Part shown: positions 1 to 8,583 of the stretch, piece by piece | Numbering within the stretch: position 1 is the stretch's first letter | How the letters are laid out: each line of letters starts with the position of its first letter | Source of the DNA: Emticicia sp. CRIBPO | GTDB lineage: Bacteria; Bacteroidota; Bacteroidia; Cytophagales; Spirosomataceae | Length of the DNA: 64,000 nt | Assembly: GCF_009905725.1 (NCBI RefSeq) | Contig: NZ_JAAAKV010000003.1 | Coordinates: 24,808 to 88,807, forward strand | Direction: 5' to 3' | Translations under genes and position numbers: made by a program | Notes under the pieces: generated by a model | The model's input: the letters and a program-made list of their open reading frames with translations, nothing else | Database searches by the model: none | What the model was told of the DNA's origin: nothing

Positions 1-215
1 CCTATGTGGATGAGGTATATGGCTATTTTGAATATGTTTCCAACGTCAAAGAGCTGAAACAGGCCAATGCCGCCAGGGGCTCACAGCACGGATTGTATGT
101 CAACAGGACTTATTTCGGACTTTATACCTTGCTGAATGACCTGAAAGCCAATATCCGAACCACCAAACCGGACTGGCTGAGGTCGGAAGAGGAGCTGGAA
201 AGGCTGAAATCATAA
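1..215 (+). CDS. C-terminal end of a protein, possibly ABC1/AarF-type kinase (partial)
   Basis: The reading frame is open from the window edge to a TAA at 213-215, so only the last 70 or so residues are seen. No catalytic motif is present. The segment with NRTYFGLYTLLNDL resembles the tail of ABC1/AarF/UbiB-family atypical kinases, where a similar NRT-x-GLY-x-LL pattern occurs near the C-terminus. That assignment is from memory of the family and is weak. The C-terminus is charged and soluble in character. The next gene follows on the same strand after 87 bases. Confidence 0.4.
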   Translation, partial: YVDEVYGYFEYVSNVKELKQANAARGSQHGLYVNRTYFGLYTLLNDLKANIRTTKPDWLRSEEELERLKS

Positions 216-302
216 AGTAGGGGCGGGGCTGCAATCCCTCGCATAGTTTTATTAGTTTTGCGGAGGTTCCCGGTCTGACGGGACCATTAAACAGACCAGC
301 AT

Positions 303-1385
303 TTGAAATCGTTAAGTTTTTATCCGGGGCCGTCGAAAGTTTATCCAGAGATTGAAGCATTCATGAATGAAGCCTTTGAAGACGGCATTCTGGAGCAGAA
401 TCACCGGAGTGAAGCTTTCATGGCTTTGCTGAAAGATACCCTGGATACCCTCAAAAAAAGACTTGACATTCCTGAAGATTACCATGTGTTTTTTACCTCT
501 TCTGCCACCGAATGCTGGGAGATATCTACCCAGTCGCTGATCAGGGGTAAGGCTCAGTTTCTTTACAGCGGGGCTTTCGGTAAAAAATGGTTCAAATATG
601 CCGTAACCAATCCCCAAATCAATCCTACCGAGAAATATCCGAAGCCGGTACTGAGGGGTTCCCGTTTTTTTGAAGACCAGGAAGCGGCCACTGTCGAAAT
701 TGATCCTGAAAATGATCTGTTGTGCCTCGTCGACAATGAAACCTCCAACGGCACCCAGATCAATACAGAAAACCTGGAAAAATTAAGAAGGCTCAATCCC
801 AGTGCTGTACTGATGGTGGATGCCACCTCGTCTTTTGGTGGTGTAGCCCACGATTTTGCCCTGGCCGACGTCTGGTTTGCTTCTGTGCAGAAATGCCTGG
901 GAATGCCCTCCGGCATGAGCATTATGCTGGTTTCACCTAAGGCCATTGCCCTGGCCAGGGAGGTCAATGAGCGGAATCACTACAACAGCCTGCTCAATAT
1001 CCTGGAGAATTTTGATCAGTATCAGACCCATTATACCCCCAACATACTCAGTATTTTCTTACTGAAAAGACTGAATCATATTTTGCCCTCTATCGGGGAG
1101 ATAGACAAGAAAACCAAAGCCCGTGCTGCGGATTTTTATGCATTTATAAAAAACGAAACGACCTTTGACCTGGTAGTCAGTAACGAAAATACCCGTTCTG
1201 ATACGGTTTTTGCCATAAAGTCAGATCCTGAGCAACTGAAGGTGCTGAAAGGCAAAGCTAAGGAGCAGGGCATTATCCTGGGCAACGGGTATGGGGAATG
1301 GAAAGAAAATTCATTCCGGATTGCTAATTTTCCGGCCATTACCGATGAGGATTTTGACAGGCTCAAAAACGTGCTTCGTTCATAA
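303..1385 (+). CDS. Class V PLP-dependent aminotransferase
   Basis: A 360-residue fold-type I PLP enzyme of aminotransferase class V, related to alanine-glyoxylate and phosphoserine aminotransferases. The N-terminus has the family pattern FYPGPSKVYPEI, followed by a substrate-loop stretch with NHRSEAF. VDATSSFGG is the cofactor-binding Asp region, and SVQKCLGMPSG contains the Schiff-base Lys. Length fits the family. The start is a TTG at 303, chosen because homologous N-termini begin right before the GPS motif and no ATG lies just upstream in frame. A TAGTTTTG element at 253-260 matches the phylum's -7 promoter box but has no good -33 partner. A short inverted repeat (265-272 with 279-285) lies in the probable leader. 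It may be a divergent SerC, but the substrate cannot be fixed from sequence. Confidence 0.8.
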   Translation: MKSLSFYPGPSKVYPEIEAFMNEAFEDGILEQNHRSEAFMALLKDTLDTLKKRLDIPEDYHVFFTSSATECWEISTQSLIRGKAQFLYSGAFGKKWFKYAVTNPQINPTEKYPKPVLRGSRFFEDQEAATVEIDPENDLLCLVDNETSNGTQINTENLEKLRRLNPSAVLMVDATSSFGGVAHDFALADVWFASVQKCLGMPSGMSIMLVSPKAIALAREVNERNHYNSLLNILENFDQYQTHYTPNILSIFLLKRLNHILPSIGEIDKKTKARAADFYAFIKNETTFDLVVSNENTRSDTVFAIKSDPEQLKVLKGKAKEQGIILGNGYGEWKENSFRIANFPAITDEDFDRLKNVLRS

Positions 1386-1393
1386 AATTTGTT

Positions 1394-1401
1394 TAAATTT
1401 G
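1394..1401 (+). promoter_or_regulatory. -7 promoter box upstream of marC-like gene
   Basis: TAAATTTG matches the Bacteroidota -7 consensus TAnnTTTG exactly and lies 31 bases before the ATG of the MarC-like gene. No clear TTG is present at the -33 position, so the promoter is only partly supported. Confidence 0.4.
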
Positions 1402-1432
1402 TCTTATCACTATCTCTAAAACCCCCGGAATC

Positions 1433-2005
1433 ATGCATTTTGATATCAAAGAAATATTTTCAGTTACGCTGATCCTCTTTTCCATTATCGATATTCTGGG
1501 ATCCATTCCCATTATCCTGAACCTGAGGAAAAAACTGGGACACATCCATGCCGAACGCACCACGATTGTTTCGGGAGGACTGATGTTCGGATACCTGTTT
1601 TTGGGAACCGGAATCCTTAAGCTCTTTGGGGTGGATATCAAGTCATTTGCGGTAGCCGGGGCCATCATTTTGTTGCTGATCGGCTTTGAAATGATCCTGG
1701 GGCGTGAGATTTTCAAACACAATGAATCTACCAAAGGCAAAGCCAGTTCTATCGTTCCACTGGCCTTCCCGATCATTGCCGGGGCCGGCACAATGACTTC
1801 CCTGCTTTCTCTAAAAGCCGCCTACTACCAGGAAAACATCATCATCGGCATCATCATTAACCTCGTTCTGATTTACACGGTACTGAAATCATCCGCCTGG
1901 CTCGAAAGAAAAATCAGTCCGGGTACCATTGAAGTGCTGCAGAAAGTTTTCGGCTTGATTCTCCTTGCCATTGCCATTAAACTGATCAAGACTAACCTGG
2001 TCTGA
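1433..2005 (+). CDS. MarC family integral membrane protein
   Basis: A 190-residue, very hydrophobic protein with about six membrane segments. It shows the MarC/YhgN pattern, including an early LFSIIDILGSIPI segment and GFEMILGREIF in the middle. The transported substrate of this family is not established; early links to multiple antibiotic resistance in Escherichia coli were not upheld. The protein sits in the inner membrane. The ATG at 1433 is preceded by a purine-poor but AT-rich leader typical of the phylum. It stands alone between the aminotransferase and a convergent penicillin-binding protein gene, with a bidirectional terminator between them. Confidence 0.88.
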   Translation: MHFDIKEIFSVTLILFSIIDILGSIPIILNLRKKLGHIHAERTTIVSGGLMFGYLFLGTGILKLFGVDIKSFAVAGAIILLLIGFEMILGREIFKHNESTKGKASSIVPLAFPIIAGAGTMTSLLSLKAAYYQENIIIGIIINLVLIYTVLKSSAWLERKISPGTIEVLQKVFGLILLAIAIKLIKTNLV

Positions 2006-2015
2006 AGGGAGTGTT

Positions 2016-2145
2016 GAATGATAGAATGGAGAATGACAGAATGCCTGCCCGACCTGGGCTTTGCTTGTGCAGTAGTGAATGGTCGCAATGACGAAGCGTA
2101 TTTGTAGAGACCTTGCATGCAACGTCTGATGACAAACAAGATGGG
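2016..2145. repeat. Intergenic repeat-like patchwork
   Basis: No gene is supported here. The stretch holds a purine-rich run around 2018-2041 with GAATGGAGAATG, then GCCTGCCCGACC, then a near-palindrome centred on TTGCATGCAA at about 2113-2122 with flanking AGACC and CGTCT. Such runs recur in other gene-free gaps of this window (12.73 kb and 45.65 kb), which suggests dispersed short elements. Confidence 0.4.
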
Positions 2146-2192
2146 AATTCATTTCTCATGAAAACTGAACCGGAAGAAATCCCAGCCATAAA

Positions 2193-2225
2193 AAAAGGGA
2201 GAATGCATATGCCATTCTCCCTTTT
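2193..2225. terminator. Bidirectional intrinsic terminator
   Basis: A perfect 13-base inverted repeat (2193-2205 with 2213-2225) has a 7-base loop and A/T-rich outer ends. It lies between the convergent marC-like and penicillin-binding protein genes and can serve both. Confidence 0.85.
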
Positions 2226-2278
2226 ACTTTTATCCCCCTCCGACCTGACGGTCAAGCCGGGCGGGCTTTCTCCATTGA

Positions 2279-4891
2279 CTATTCTATCTTCAGTTCCTTT
2301 TTCCGGGTATTAAACAAACCCGCGGTATCGAGCCGTCGTTTGTTGGTCAGTTTATTGACGCCTTCCTGGGTGGTATCCCTGATCGTACCGTTTATTTTCT
2401 GGAGTGAGTCGTTCATCATGATATTCATGAGGCTGTCGTTCAGTACATTGGCAGACTCACCGTCGCTGCTGAAACACCCGAGATAATCTTTTTCGATCTT
2501 CATCGTCGGTTTGGCAAATGGCCCCGGACTGTATTCCAGCTTTTTGTCTTTGTAGACCTGTTCCATAAACAAACCGAATATCGGCAAGGCGGACTTACTG
2601 CCTTCTCCCATACTGCTCTTGAAGTGGATACTCCGGTCGTCGCCACCTACCCAAACCCCGCAAACGAGGTCTTTTGTGAAACCGATGTACCAGGCATCCG
2701 AGTTATTGGAGGTTGTTCCTGTTTTACCGGCTACCTGGCCGCCGTTTCTGAATAACTCTCCGTAATTAAACATTCTTCGGCCCGTTCCGCCTGATTCTTC
2801 TATGTTGCCTCTCAGCATATATTGCATCAGGTAAGCAGACTCAGGGCTGATGGCATCCCTGGTTTTGGCGTTGAATTCAAACAGTATTTTTCCTGATTTA
2901 TCTTCGATCTTAAATACGAAAATGGGTTCGGTATACTTACCTTCATTTAAAAAGACCCCGTAAGCGGCCACCATTTCGTAAAGCGATACATCGGAAGTGC
3001 CCAAACCAATGGAAGCTACTTCGTCGAGTTTGGAGGTAATGCCCAGTTTCTGAGCATATTCGACTACTTTTTTCGGAGTAGACTCAAGGGTCAGTTGGAC
3101 GGCCACCGAGTTGATAGACCTGGCCATGGCACTTCTGAGGGTCATGTTGCTGTAACTGAATGTCCCGTTGGCATTTTTAGGTTGCCATATTTTTATTTCA
3201 CCGTCTTCTTCGTATTCGGTGCTGATAGGCTTATCCTCCCTGCGGTCGCATGGGGAAAGGTTCAGCGGACCATCGATAGCCGAAGTATAAACCACGGGCT
3301 TGAATGTTGAACCCGGTTGTCTTTTTCCCTGCTTAACGTGGTCATATTTGAAATAATTATAGTCAATGCCACCTACCCACGACTTCACAAAACCGCTCAG
3401 AGGGTCAAATGCCATCATCCCGGCCTGTAAAAAGCGTTTGTAATAACGGATCGAGTCCATGTGCGACATCATCACGTCCTGGTCTCCGTCCCACGAAAAT
3501 ACCTTCATTTTCATAGGTACATTCATGTATTTGGAGATAGAGTCTTTGTTGTTTTCAAATTTCGTGGCCAGTTTCCGGTAGTAGGTGGTTCTTTTAGCCA
3601 CCGTATCGATGAAGCCCGGAATCTCCTCTCCACTTTCATAGGTCCATGGATTTTTGTCTTTCCACTGGTTATTGAAATCTTTCTGCAGGCTTCGCATGTG
3701 CTGCTCCAGGGCCGATTCGGCGTAAGTCTGCATCCTCGAATCGATCGTCGTGTAGATCTTCAGACCGTCGCGGTACAGGTCAATGTCCATTTCATTGTCC
3801 TTGGCCCATTTTTCTATGAATTTCGAAAGGGCTACTTTGAAATAATTCCCCTGTCCGTCGTAAGGGTTTTCAATATTGATGTCCAGTTTTAATTCTTCGG
3901 CAATAACTTTGTCTGCTGTTTCCTTATCAAGGTCACCGTTCAATACCATCCTCTGAATAACCGTATTCCTTCTTTTGACAGAGTTTTTCGGATTCCTGAT
4001 CGGGTTATATAAAGTGGTACCTTTCTGCAGACCTACCAGGACGGCAGATTCACCGATGCTCAGTTTGTCGGGAGCCTTGTTGAAATAGGTTTTAGCCGCG
4101 GTTTTGATCCCGTAGGCATTGTTTCCGTAATCAACTGTATTCAGATATAAAGTAGCGATTTCGCCTTTGGTAAATCTCTTTTCAAGCTCGATGGCCGTGA
4201 TCCACTCCTTTGATTTGTAAATCAGGGTTTCCACCACAGGAATGTAATACAAAAGCCCTTTCATTTCTTTCCGGCGGGTATTGTACAGGTTTTTGGCCAA
4301 TTGTTGTGAAATGGTGCTTCCACCCCCGCGATCGCCGCCTGAAAATATACCTACGGCCACGCTGGCCATCCTTTTAAGGTCAATGCCTGAGTGTTCGTTA
4401 AATCGCTTGTCTTCTGTCGCAATCAGGGCTTTATAAACCCACGGGGAAATTTCAGAGCTGTCAACAGGCGTCCTGTTTTCAGTAAAATATTTCCCGATCT
4501 CAACGCCGTCCGCGGTAAGGATACTCGAAGCTTCCGACAACTTCGGGTTTTGCAGCTGGTCTACACTGGGCATACCGCCGGTCAGCCACAGGAAATTGGT
4601 TTTAATCAGGAAAAGATAGATGATCACCGCAAGAATTCCTCTGAAGAAAAAGGCATAAAGGTTACGGATCACATTCCAGAACCGGCCTTCCTGGTCAAAT
4701 TTGTCGTTGAATTTATACTTGGTGTTGTGATACCGGTCAGACAAAAACCTGCCGAAGGCATCGACTCTTTCTTCTCCGAAGATTTTTTTGAGAAGCCTGA
4801 CAAAGAATGCCCATAACAGAGATATTTTATCAGAAATAAAGTCGGTTACCGGTTTGAATTTAGAAAACAATTCTCTAATAAAATTTATCAT
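2279..4891 (-). CDS. Class A penicillin-binding protein (PBP1a-like)
   Basis: An 870-residue bifunctional peptidoglycan synthase. A short cytoplasmic part is followed by one membrane anchor at about residues 78-98. A GT51 glycosyltransferase domain follows, with catalytic Glu in ATEDKRFNEHSG (about 160) and GGSTISQQLAKN. The transpeptidase domain has the three active-site motifs SxxK (GSTFKP), SxN (SIN in ARSINSVA) and KTG (AGKTGTTS). It polymerises and cross-links lipid II-derived glycan in the periplasm. The ATG at 4891 gives a normal N-terminus. A TAATTTTG box at 4920-4927 on the minus strand is a possible -7 element. It is convergent with marC and divergent from the ABC exporter. Confidence 0.95.
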   Translation of the reverse strand: MINFIRELFSKFKPVTDFISDKISLLWAFFVRLLKKIFGEERVDAFGRFLSDRYHNTKYKFNDKFDQEGRFWNVIRNLYAFFFRGILAVIIYLFLIKTNFLWLTGGMPSVDQLQNPKLSEASSILTADGVEIGKYFTENRTPVDSSEISPWVYKALIATEDKRFNEHSGIDLKRMASVAVGIFSGGDRGGGSTISQQLAKNLYNTRRKEMKGLLYYIPVVETLIYKSKEWITAIELEKRFTKGEIATLYLNTVDYGNNAYGIKTAAKTYFNKAPDKLSIGESAVLVGLQKGTTLYNPIRNPKNSVKRRNTVIQRMVLNGDLDKETADKVIAEELKLDINIENPYDGQGNYFKVALSKFIEKWAKDNEMDIDLYRDGLKIYTTIDSRMQTYAESALEQHMRSLQKDFNNQWKDKNPWTYESGEEIPGFIDTVAKRTTYYRKLATKFENNKDSISKYMNVPMKMKVFSWDGDQDVMMSHMDSIRYYKRFLQAGMMAFDPLSGFVKSWVGGIDYNYFKYDHVKQGKRQPGSTFKPVVYTSAIDGPLNLSPCDRREDKPISTEYEEDGEIKIWQPKNANGTFSYSNMTLRSAMARSINSVAVQLTLESTPKKVVEYAQKLGITSKLDEVASIGLGTSDVSLYEMVAAYGVFLNEGKYTEPIFVFKIEDKSGKILFEFNAKTRDAISPESAYLMQYMLRGNIEESGGTGRRMFNYGELFRNGGQVAGKTGTTSNNSDAWYIGFTKDLVCGVWVGGDDRSIHFKSSMGEGSKSALPIFGLFMEQVYKDKKLEYSPGPFAKPTMKIEKDYLGCFSSDGESANVLNDSLMNIMMNDSLQKINGTIRDTTQEGVNKLTNKRRLDTAGLFNTRKKELKIE

Positions 4892-5061
4892 ATGGGTGAT
4901 AATAATGAATACTTCCTCGCAAAATTAGAATTCAAATCTAAATTAAAACTATTTTTTTTGATAATTATTGATAATGGTGCGAATGTGAAAATCTTTTTTG
5001 CCTTTAGCGTTTTTTTTTTGCCTTTTATCCTAAATATAGTATTTTTAAAAAATAGAGGTAG

Positions 5062-5069
5062 TAAGTTTG
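5062..5069 (+). promoter_or_regulatory. -7 promoter box for the ABC exporter operon
   Basis: TAAGTTTG fits TAnnTTTG and lies 25 bases before the GTG start of the ATPase gene. No clear -33 TTG is seen; the surrounding 200-base gap is very AT-rich. Confidence 0.45.
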
Positions 5070-5093
5070 AAGATAATTAAAACATGATAGAAA

Positions 5094-6005
5094 GTGAGTA
5101 ATATTTTAGAAGTTCAGAACATCGTGAAGAACTATTCCAACCACAGAGCTTTGGATGATGTCAGTCTCGTTGTTCCCAAAGGAATTATTTTTGGATTACT
5201 TGGCCCTAACGGAGCGGGCAAAACCTCCCTCATCAGAATTGTTAACCAGATCACAGGACCCGATGAAGGCCACGTTATTTTTAACGGAGAGCCGCTTCAG
5301 GAAAAACACATCTACCAGATCGGGTATCTGCCCGAAGAAAGGGGTTTATACAAAAAAATGAAAGTAGGGGAGCAGCTGTTGTACCTCGCCAGGCTGAAAG
5401 GTCTGAGCAAGTCGGAGGCTATGGACAAGCTGAGATACTGGTTTGAGAAATTCGACATCAAAACCTGGTGGGAGAAAAACGTGGAAGATCTTTCGAAAGG
5501 GATGCAGCAGAAAATACAGTTTGTCGCCACTGTGCTTCATGAACCTAAGCTGATCATCCTGGATGAGCCGTTCTCAGGATTTGACCCTATCAATGCCAAC
5601 CTGATCAAAGACGAGATATTTGAACTGAAAGAAAAAGGCTCCACCATCATATTTTCAACCCACCGCATGGAATCTGTGGAGGAACTTTGTGACCACGTGG
5701 CCCTTATTGATAAATCCAAGAAGGTACTGGACGGTCCGAAATCCAAGATCAAAGAACAGTTTAAAAGTGACACCTACTCCATCACTTACCAGGGAGAACT
5801 GGATCTGAACAATGAGTATTTTGACATATCGGGCATCACCGAAATAGAATCGGAACTGAATGCCGCGACTTTGAAGCTGAAAACGCAGATAAGCTCCAAT
5901 GAACTGATCAAGAGACTCATCAGTGAAGTAGAATTGAAATCATTCAAAGAAAACATCCCATCGATGAACGACATCTTTATCAGGGTCGTAAGCGGTTCAT
6001 TTTAA
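5094..6005 (+). CDS. ABC transporter ATP-binding protein (NatA-like)
   Basis: A 303-residue ABC ATPase. Walker A is GPNGAGKT, the signature is LSKGMQQK (a variant of LSGGQ typical of ABC-2 export ATPases), and Walker B is LIILDEPFSGFDP. The C-terminal 80 residues form the extra domain usual in this subfamily. It powers the membrane partner encoded 21 bases downstream, most likely for export. The start is a GTG at 5094; a nearby ATG at 5084 is out of frame. The substrate is unknown; NatAB-like exporters have been tied to sodium and to other compounds. Confidence 0.9.
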   Translation: MSNILEVQNIVKNYSNHRALDDVSLVVPKGIIFGLLGPNGAGKTSLIRIVNQITGPDEGHVIFNGEPLQEKHIYQIGYLPEERGLYKKMKVGEQLLYLARLKGLSKSEAMDKLRYWFEKFDIKTWWEKNVEDLSKGMQQKIQFVATVLHEPKLIILDEPFSGFDPINANLIKDEIFELKEKGSTIIFSTHRMESVEELCDHVALIDKSKKVLDGPKSKIKEQFKSDTYSITYQGELDLNNEYFDISGITEIESELNAATLKLKTQISSNELIKRLISEVELKSFKENIPSMNDIFIRVVSGSF

Positions 6006-6026
6006 ACACATTGAAACTAAATAAAT

Positions 6027-7370
6027 ATGAAAAATATACTACTGATCATCCAGCGTGAATACCTGACCCGGGTCCGGAAAAAATCATTCATTATCATGAC
6101 GGTTGTCGGCCCCCTGTTAATCGGTGTCATGTACGGACTTATCTTCTGGGCGGCTTTATCGTCGATTGATCAGAAAAAGATACTGATCGTTGATAAAAGC
6201 GGGTTGTTCAGCAATAAATTCAAAGACAGCAAGGAATTTAAATACCAGTTTATCACTGACGACATTGATAAAGCCAAGAAAGGATTCAAAGGAAGCGGCT
6301 TTGACGCATTGGTTTCGATCCCGGAAAATATCCTGGAAAACCCTGCCGGTGTTCAGATATTTGCAGAAAAAGGAGTGCCGCTTGAGCTTCAGAACCGTGT
6401 AGAGCAATCGATCGAGTCGGAAGTGGAGACGATCCGCCTTACCGAGGCCGGGATCACCAAAAGTGTGCTTGAAAATGCCAAGATCAACATCAAGTCTGAA
6501 ACGATCAGCATGGAAGACGGCGGTGAAAAGAAAAGCAGTTCAGGTGCTGCCACGGGCATCGGGTATTTCTGTGCCTTCCTGATCTATATTTCCGTGTTTA
6601 TTTACGGAGCCCAGGTCATGAGGGGTATCATGGAAGAAAAGACCAGCAGGATTGTAGAAGTGATCATTTCTTCTGTTAAGCCGTTTCAGCTCATGATCGG
6701 GAAAATCATCGGGGTGGCCCTGGTGGGTTTGACCCAGTTTACCTTATGGATCGTACTGAGTCTTGGTGTGATGACCATCGGGGGGAAGGTAATGGGAGAC
6801 AAAATGATGGAAAGCCAGTCTGCTATTTCCCAGTCCCAGATATCTAATTTACCTCCTGATGCTCAGAAAATGGCCCGGGAGCAGATGAAATCAAGCGGAG
6901 CCCCTAACATTGTTCCACAGGAGATCATTGGTGCCTTGGGTACCTTGCCTGTGGCTACGATCATTATCGGCTTCCTGTTTTATTTCCTGGGCGGGTATCT
7001 GCTTTACAGTGCCATGTTCGGGGCGGTAGGTTCTGCGGTAGACAGCGACACGGATACGCAGCAATTTATGCTGCCCATTACGATTCCGATCATCGCCGCC
7101 TTTGTCATTGCACAATTTGTCATACGGGATCCTAACGGCAGTCTGGCCTTCTGGACTTCGATGATACCGTTTACCTCACCGATCATTATGATGGTAAGGA
7201 TACCTTTCGGGGTGCCGGCCTGGCAGATCATCCTTTCCATTACATTGCTGATAGGAGGCTTTATTTTCACCACCTGGGTTGCAGCCAGAATCTACCGCGT
7301 AGGTATCCTGATGTACGGTAAAAAAGTAACCTGGAAAGAAATGATGAAATGGTTGTTCTATAAAGGATAA
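6027..7370 (+). CDS. ABC-2 type permease (NatB-like)
   Basis: A 447-residue membrane protein with one N-terminal membrane segment, a long extracytoplasmic domain (roughly residues 45-180) and a C-terminal cluster of membrane segments. This is the ABC2_membrane_3 layout. MRGIMEEKTSRIVEVIISSVKP is the conserved cytoplasmic coupling stretch; it spans about residues 199-220. It forms the channel of the exporter powered by the preceding ATPase. The two genes form an operon closed by a strong terminator. A glutamine- and serine-rich loop near residues 255-295 is probably a flexible insertion. Confidence 0.9.
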   Translation: MKNILLIIQREYLTRVRKKSFIIMTVVGPLLIGVMYGLIFWAALSSIDQKKILIVDKSGLFSNKFKDSKEFKYQFITDDIDKAKKGFKGSGFDALVSIPENILENPAGVQIFAEKGVPLELQNRVEQSIESEVETIRLTEAGITKSVLENAKINIKSETISMEDGGEKKSSSGAATGIGYFCAFLIYISVFIYGAQVMRGIMEEKTSRIVEVIISSVKPFQLMIGKIIGVALVGLTQFTLWIVLSLGVMTIGGKVMGDKMMESQSAISQSQISNLPPDAQKMAREQMKSSGAPNIVPQEIIGALGTLPVATIIIGFLFYFLGGYLLYSAMFGAVGSAVDSDTDTQQFMLPITIPIIAAFVIAQFVIRDPNGSLAFWTSMIPFTSPIIMMVRIPFGVPAWQIILSITLLIGGFIFTTWVAARIYRVGILMYGKKVTWKEMMKWLFYKG

Positions 7371-7390
7371 AACCTGGATTCAGATAAATT

Positions 7391-7422
7391 AAAAGCCGCC
7401 GGAGGAATCCGGCGGCTTTTTT
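7391..7422. terminator. Intrinsic terminator
   Basis: A 12-base GC-rich perfect stem (7391-7402 with 7409-7420) has a 6-base loop and a T run. It lies between the convergent exporter operon and the BlaI/M56 operon and is usable in both directions. Confidence 0.9.
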
Positions 7423-7439
7423 ATGGGTTGCGGTTTTTT

Positions 7440-8408
7440 TTACTCGGATGCAGGAGTGAAAACAGAATGAGCCGTCCAGGTGGTTTTCAGTTCAACCTCA
7501 ACAGATTTTTCCCCGGCCGGTTGGCGGGTTGCCGTAAGGTTTTTCAGCGGAAGGGCTGCCTTCTGCATTTCCTCAGGCAGCTGGTTAATGGCAGCAGCGA
7601 AAATCATCAGCATGACCACAAACGCCGGAACAGCGAACACGTACTTTGCCAGGGCGGATTTGCCGGAACGTTCCCTTTTCAACATCTGGATTCTTAACTT
7701 CAGGTTTTTGTAGTTGAAGAAAGTGTTGGCCAGGGTGTGCGGCGAAACCTGGAATTGCTGAGACAGCAAAAGCATGGCATAGTCGGCTTTTGAGGCCATG
7801 TACTTGCTTGAAACTTCGTCGGCTATAAACTCATGAACATTTTTAATCGCTATTTTATAGAGGTAAATGACCGGGTTGAACCAGCAAAAAACAGCCAGGA
7901 TTTCGAAAAATATGACATCAAAAGAATGGACCTGCCTGACATGCACCAGCTCATGTTCATAAATAACGTCATTTTCGGACAGGTTTTTATCTACGGTAAT
8001 TTTCCAGAAAAAGGAAAATGCAGTACCCGGCAACTGGCCCGAACGAAGAGAGGCATCAAGTCTGAAAATATTGACCAGCAGCCTGATGGCGAATAAGATC
8101 GCTCCACCGACATACAGAAACACCACTACAGATAAACACCAGGAGATAGTATCTTTTTCTGAGCTGACGCTGTCGAGCACCTTTCTGGTGTCCTCCGTAT
8201 GAATCAAACCGCTCAGCTGCCGGGTGAATGCCCAGGACTGAACCAGTTCGGTGTTCCATACCGGGATAAGCAATGAAAGGATCGCGGAAAAAACCAGGAA
8301 TATCCTGTTATTGGTATTGTAGGTTTCGTTTCTGAGGAATAACCAGTAGAAACCAAAAAATACAACCAGGAATAGGTTGACTTGCAGAAAGTAGATGGTC
8401 TCGTTCAT
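7440..8408 (-). CDS. M56 family (BlaR1-like) membrane metallopeptidase, short form
   Basis: A 322-residue relative of the BlaR1/MecR1 sensor peptidases. N-terminal membrane segments flank a loop containing FLRNETYNTNNR. The zinc motif HELVH is at residues 152-156, and a further membrane segment lies near residue 265. Unlike its two upstream paralogues it ends shortly after the last membrane segment and has no TonB-type domain. It is the last gene of the BlaI operon. In BlaR1 systems the peptidase triggers cleavage of the BlaI repressor; here the signal is unknown. There is no penicillin-binding sensor domain. Confidence 0.85.
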   Translation of the reverse strand: MNETIYFLQVNLFLVVFFGFYWLFLRNETYNTNNRIFLVFSAILSLLIPVWNTELVQSWAFTRQLSGLIHTEDTRKVLDSVSSEKDTISWCLSVVVFLYVGGAILFAIRLLVNIFRLDASLRSGQLPGTAFSFFWKITVDKNLSENDVIYEHELVHVRQVHSFDVIFFEILAVFCWFNPVIYLYKIAIKNVHEFIADEVSSKYMASKADYAMLLLSQQFQVSPHTLANTFFNYKNLKLRIQMLKRERSGKSALAKYVFAVPAFVVMLMIFAAAINQLPEEMQKAALPLKNLTATRQPAGEKSVEVELKTTWTAHSVFTPASE

Positions 8409-8518
8409 TTTCTGTTTTGTTTAAATGTTTAACGCTGTTTATTCAAAAACATTTTTAAGCAATGAAAACCCAATCCAGGGGACAGGGTTTTAACACAATT
8501 ATGAATTGTCAATTTTTA

Positions 8519-8550
8519 TTTCATTAGGGTAAGTGCTCTTACCCCTGAAA
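8519..8550. other. Intercistronic hairpin between two M56 genes
   Basis: GGGTAAG (8527-8533) pairs with CTTACCC (8538-8544), and outer TTTCA/TGAAA extends the stem. It lies in the 175-base gap between the 459- and 322-residue M56 genes. No T run follows on the operon strand, so it may be a processing or stability element rather than a terminator. A second, weaker inverted repeat (8465-8471 with 8485-8491) is nearby. Confidence 0.4.
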
Positions 8551-8583
8551 TAGCTTTTTCATTTTATCTTTTTAAGCCTCACC

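Noticed and set aside
4892..5080. 62-codon frame between the PBP and ABC exporter genes
   Set aside because: It lies in a very AT-rich divergent promoter region and is composed of low-complexity Phe/Leu/Ile/Lys codons.
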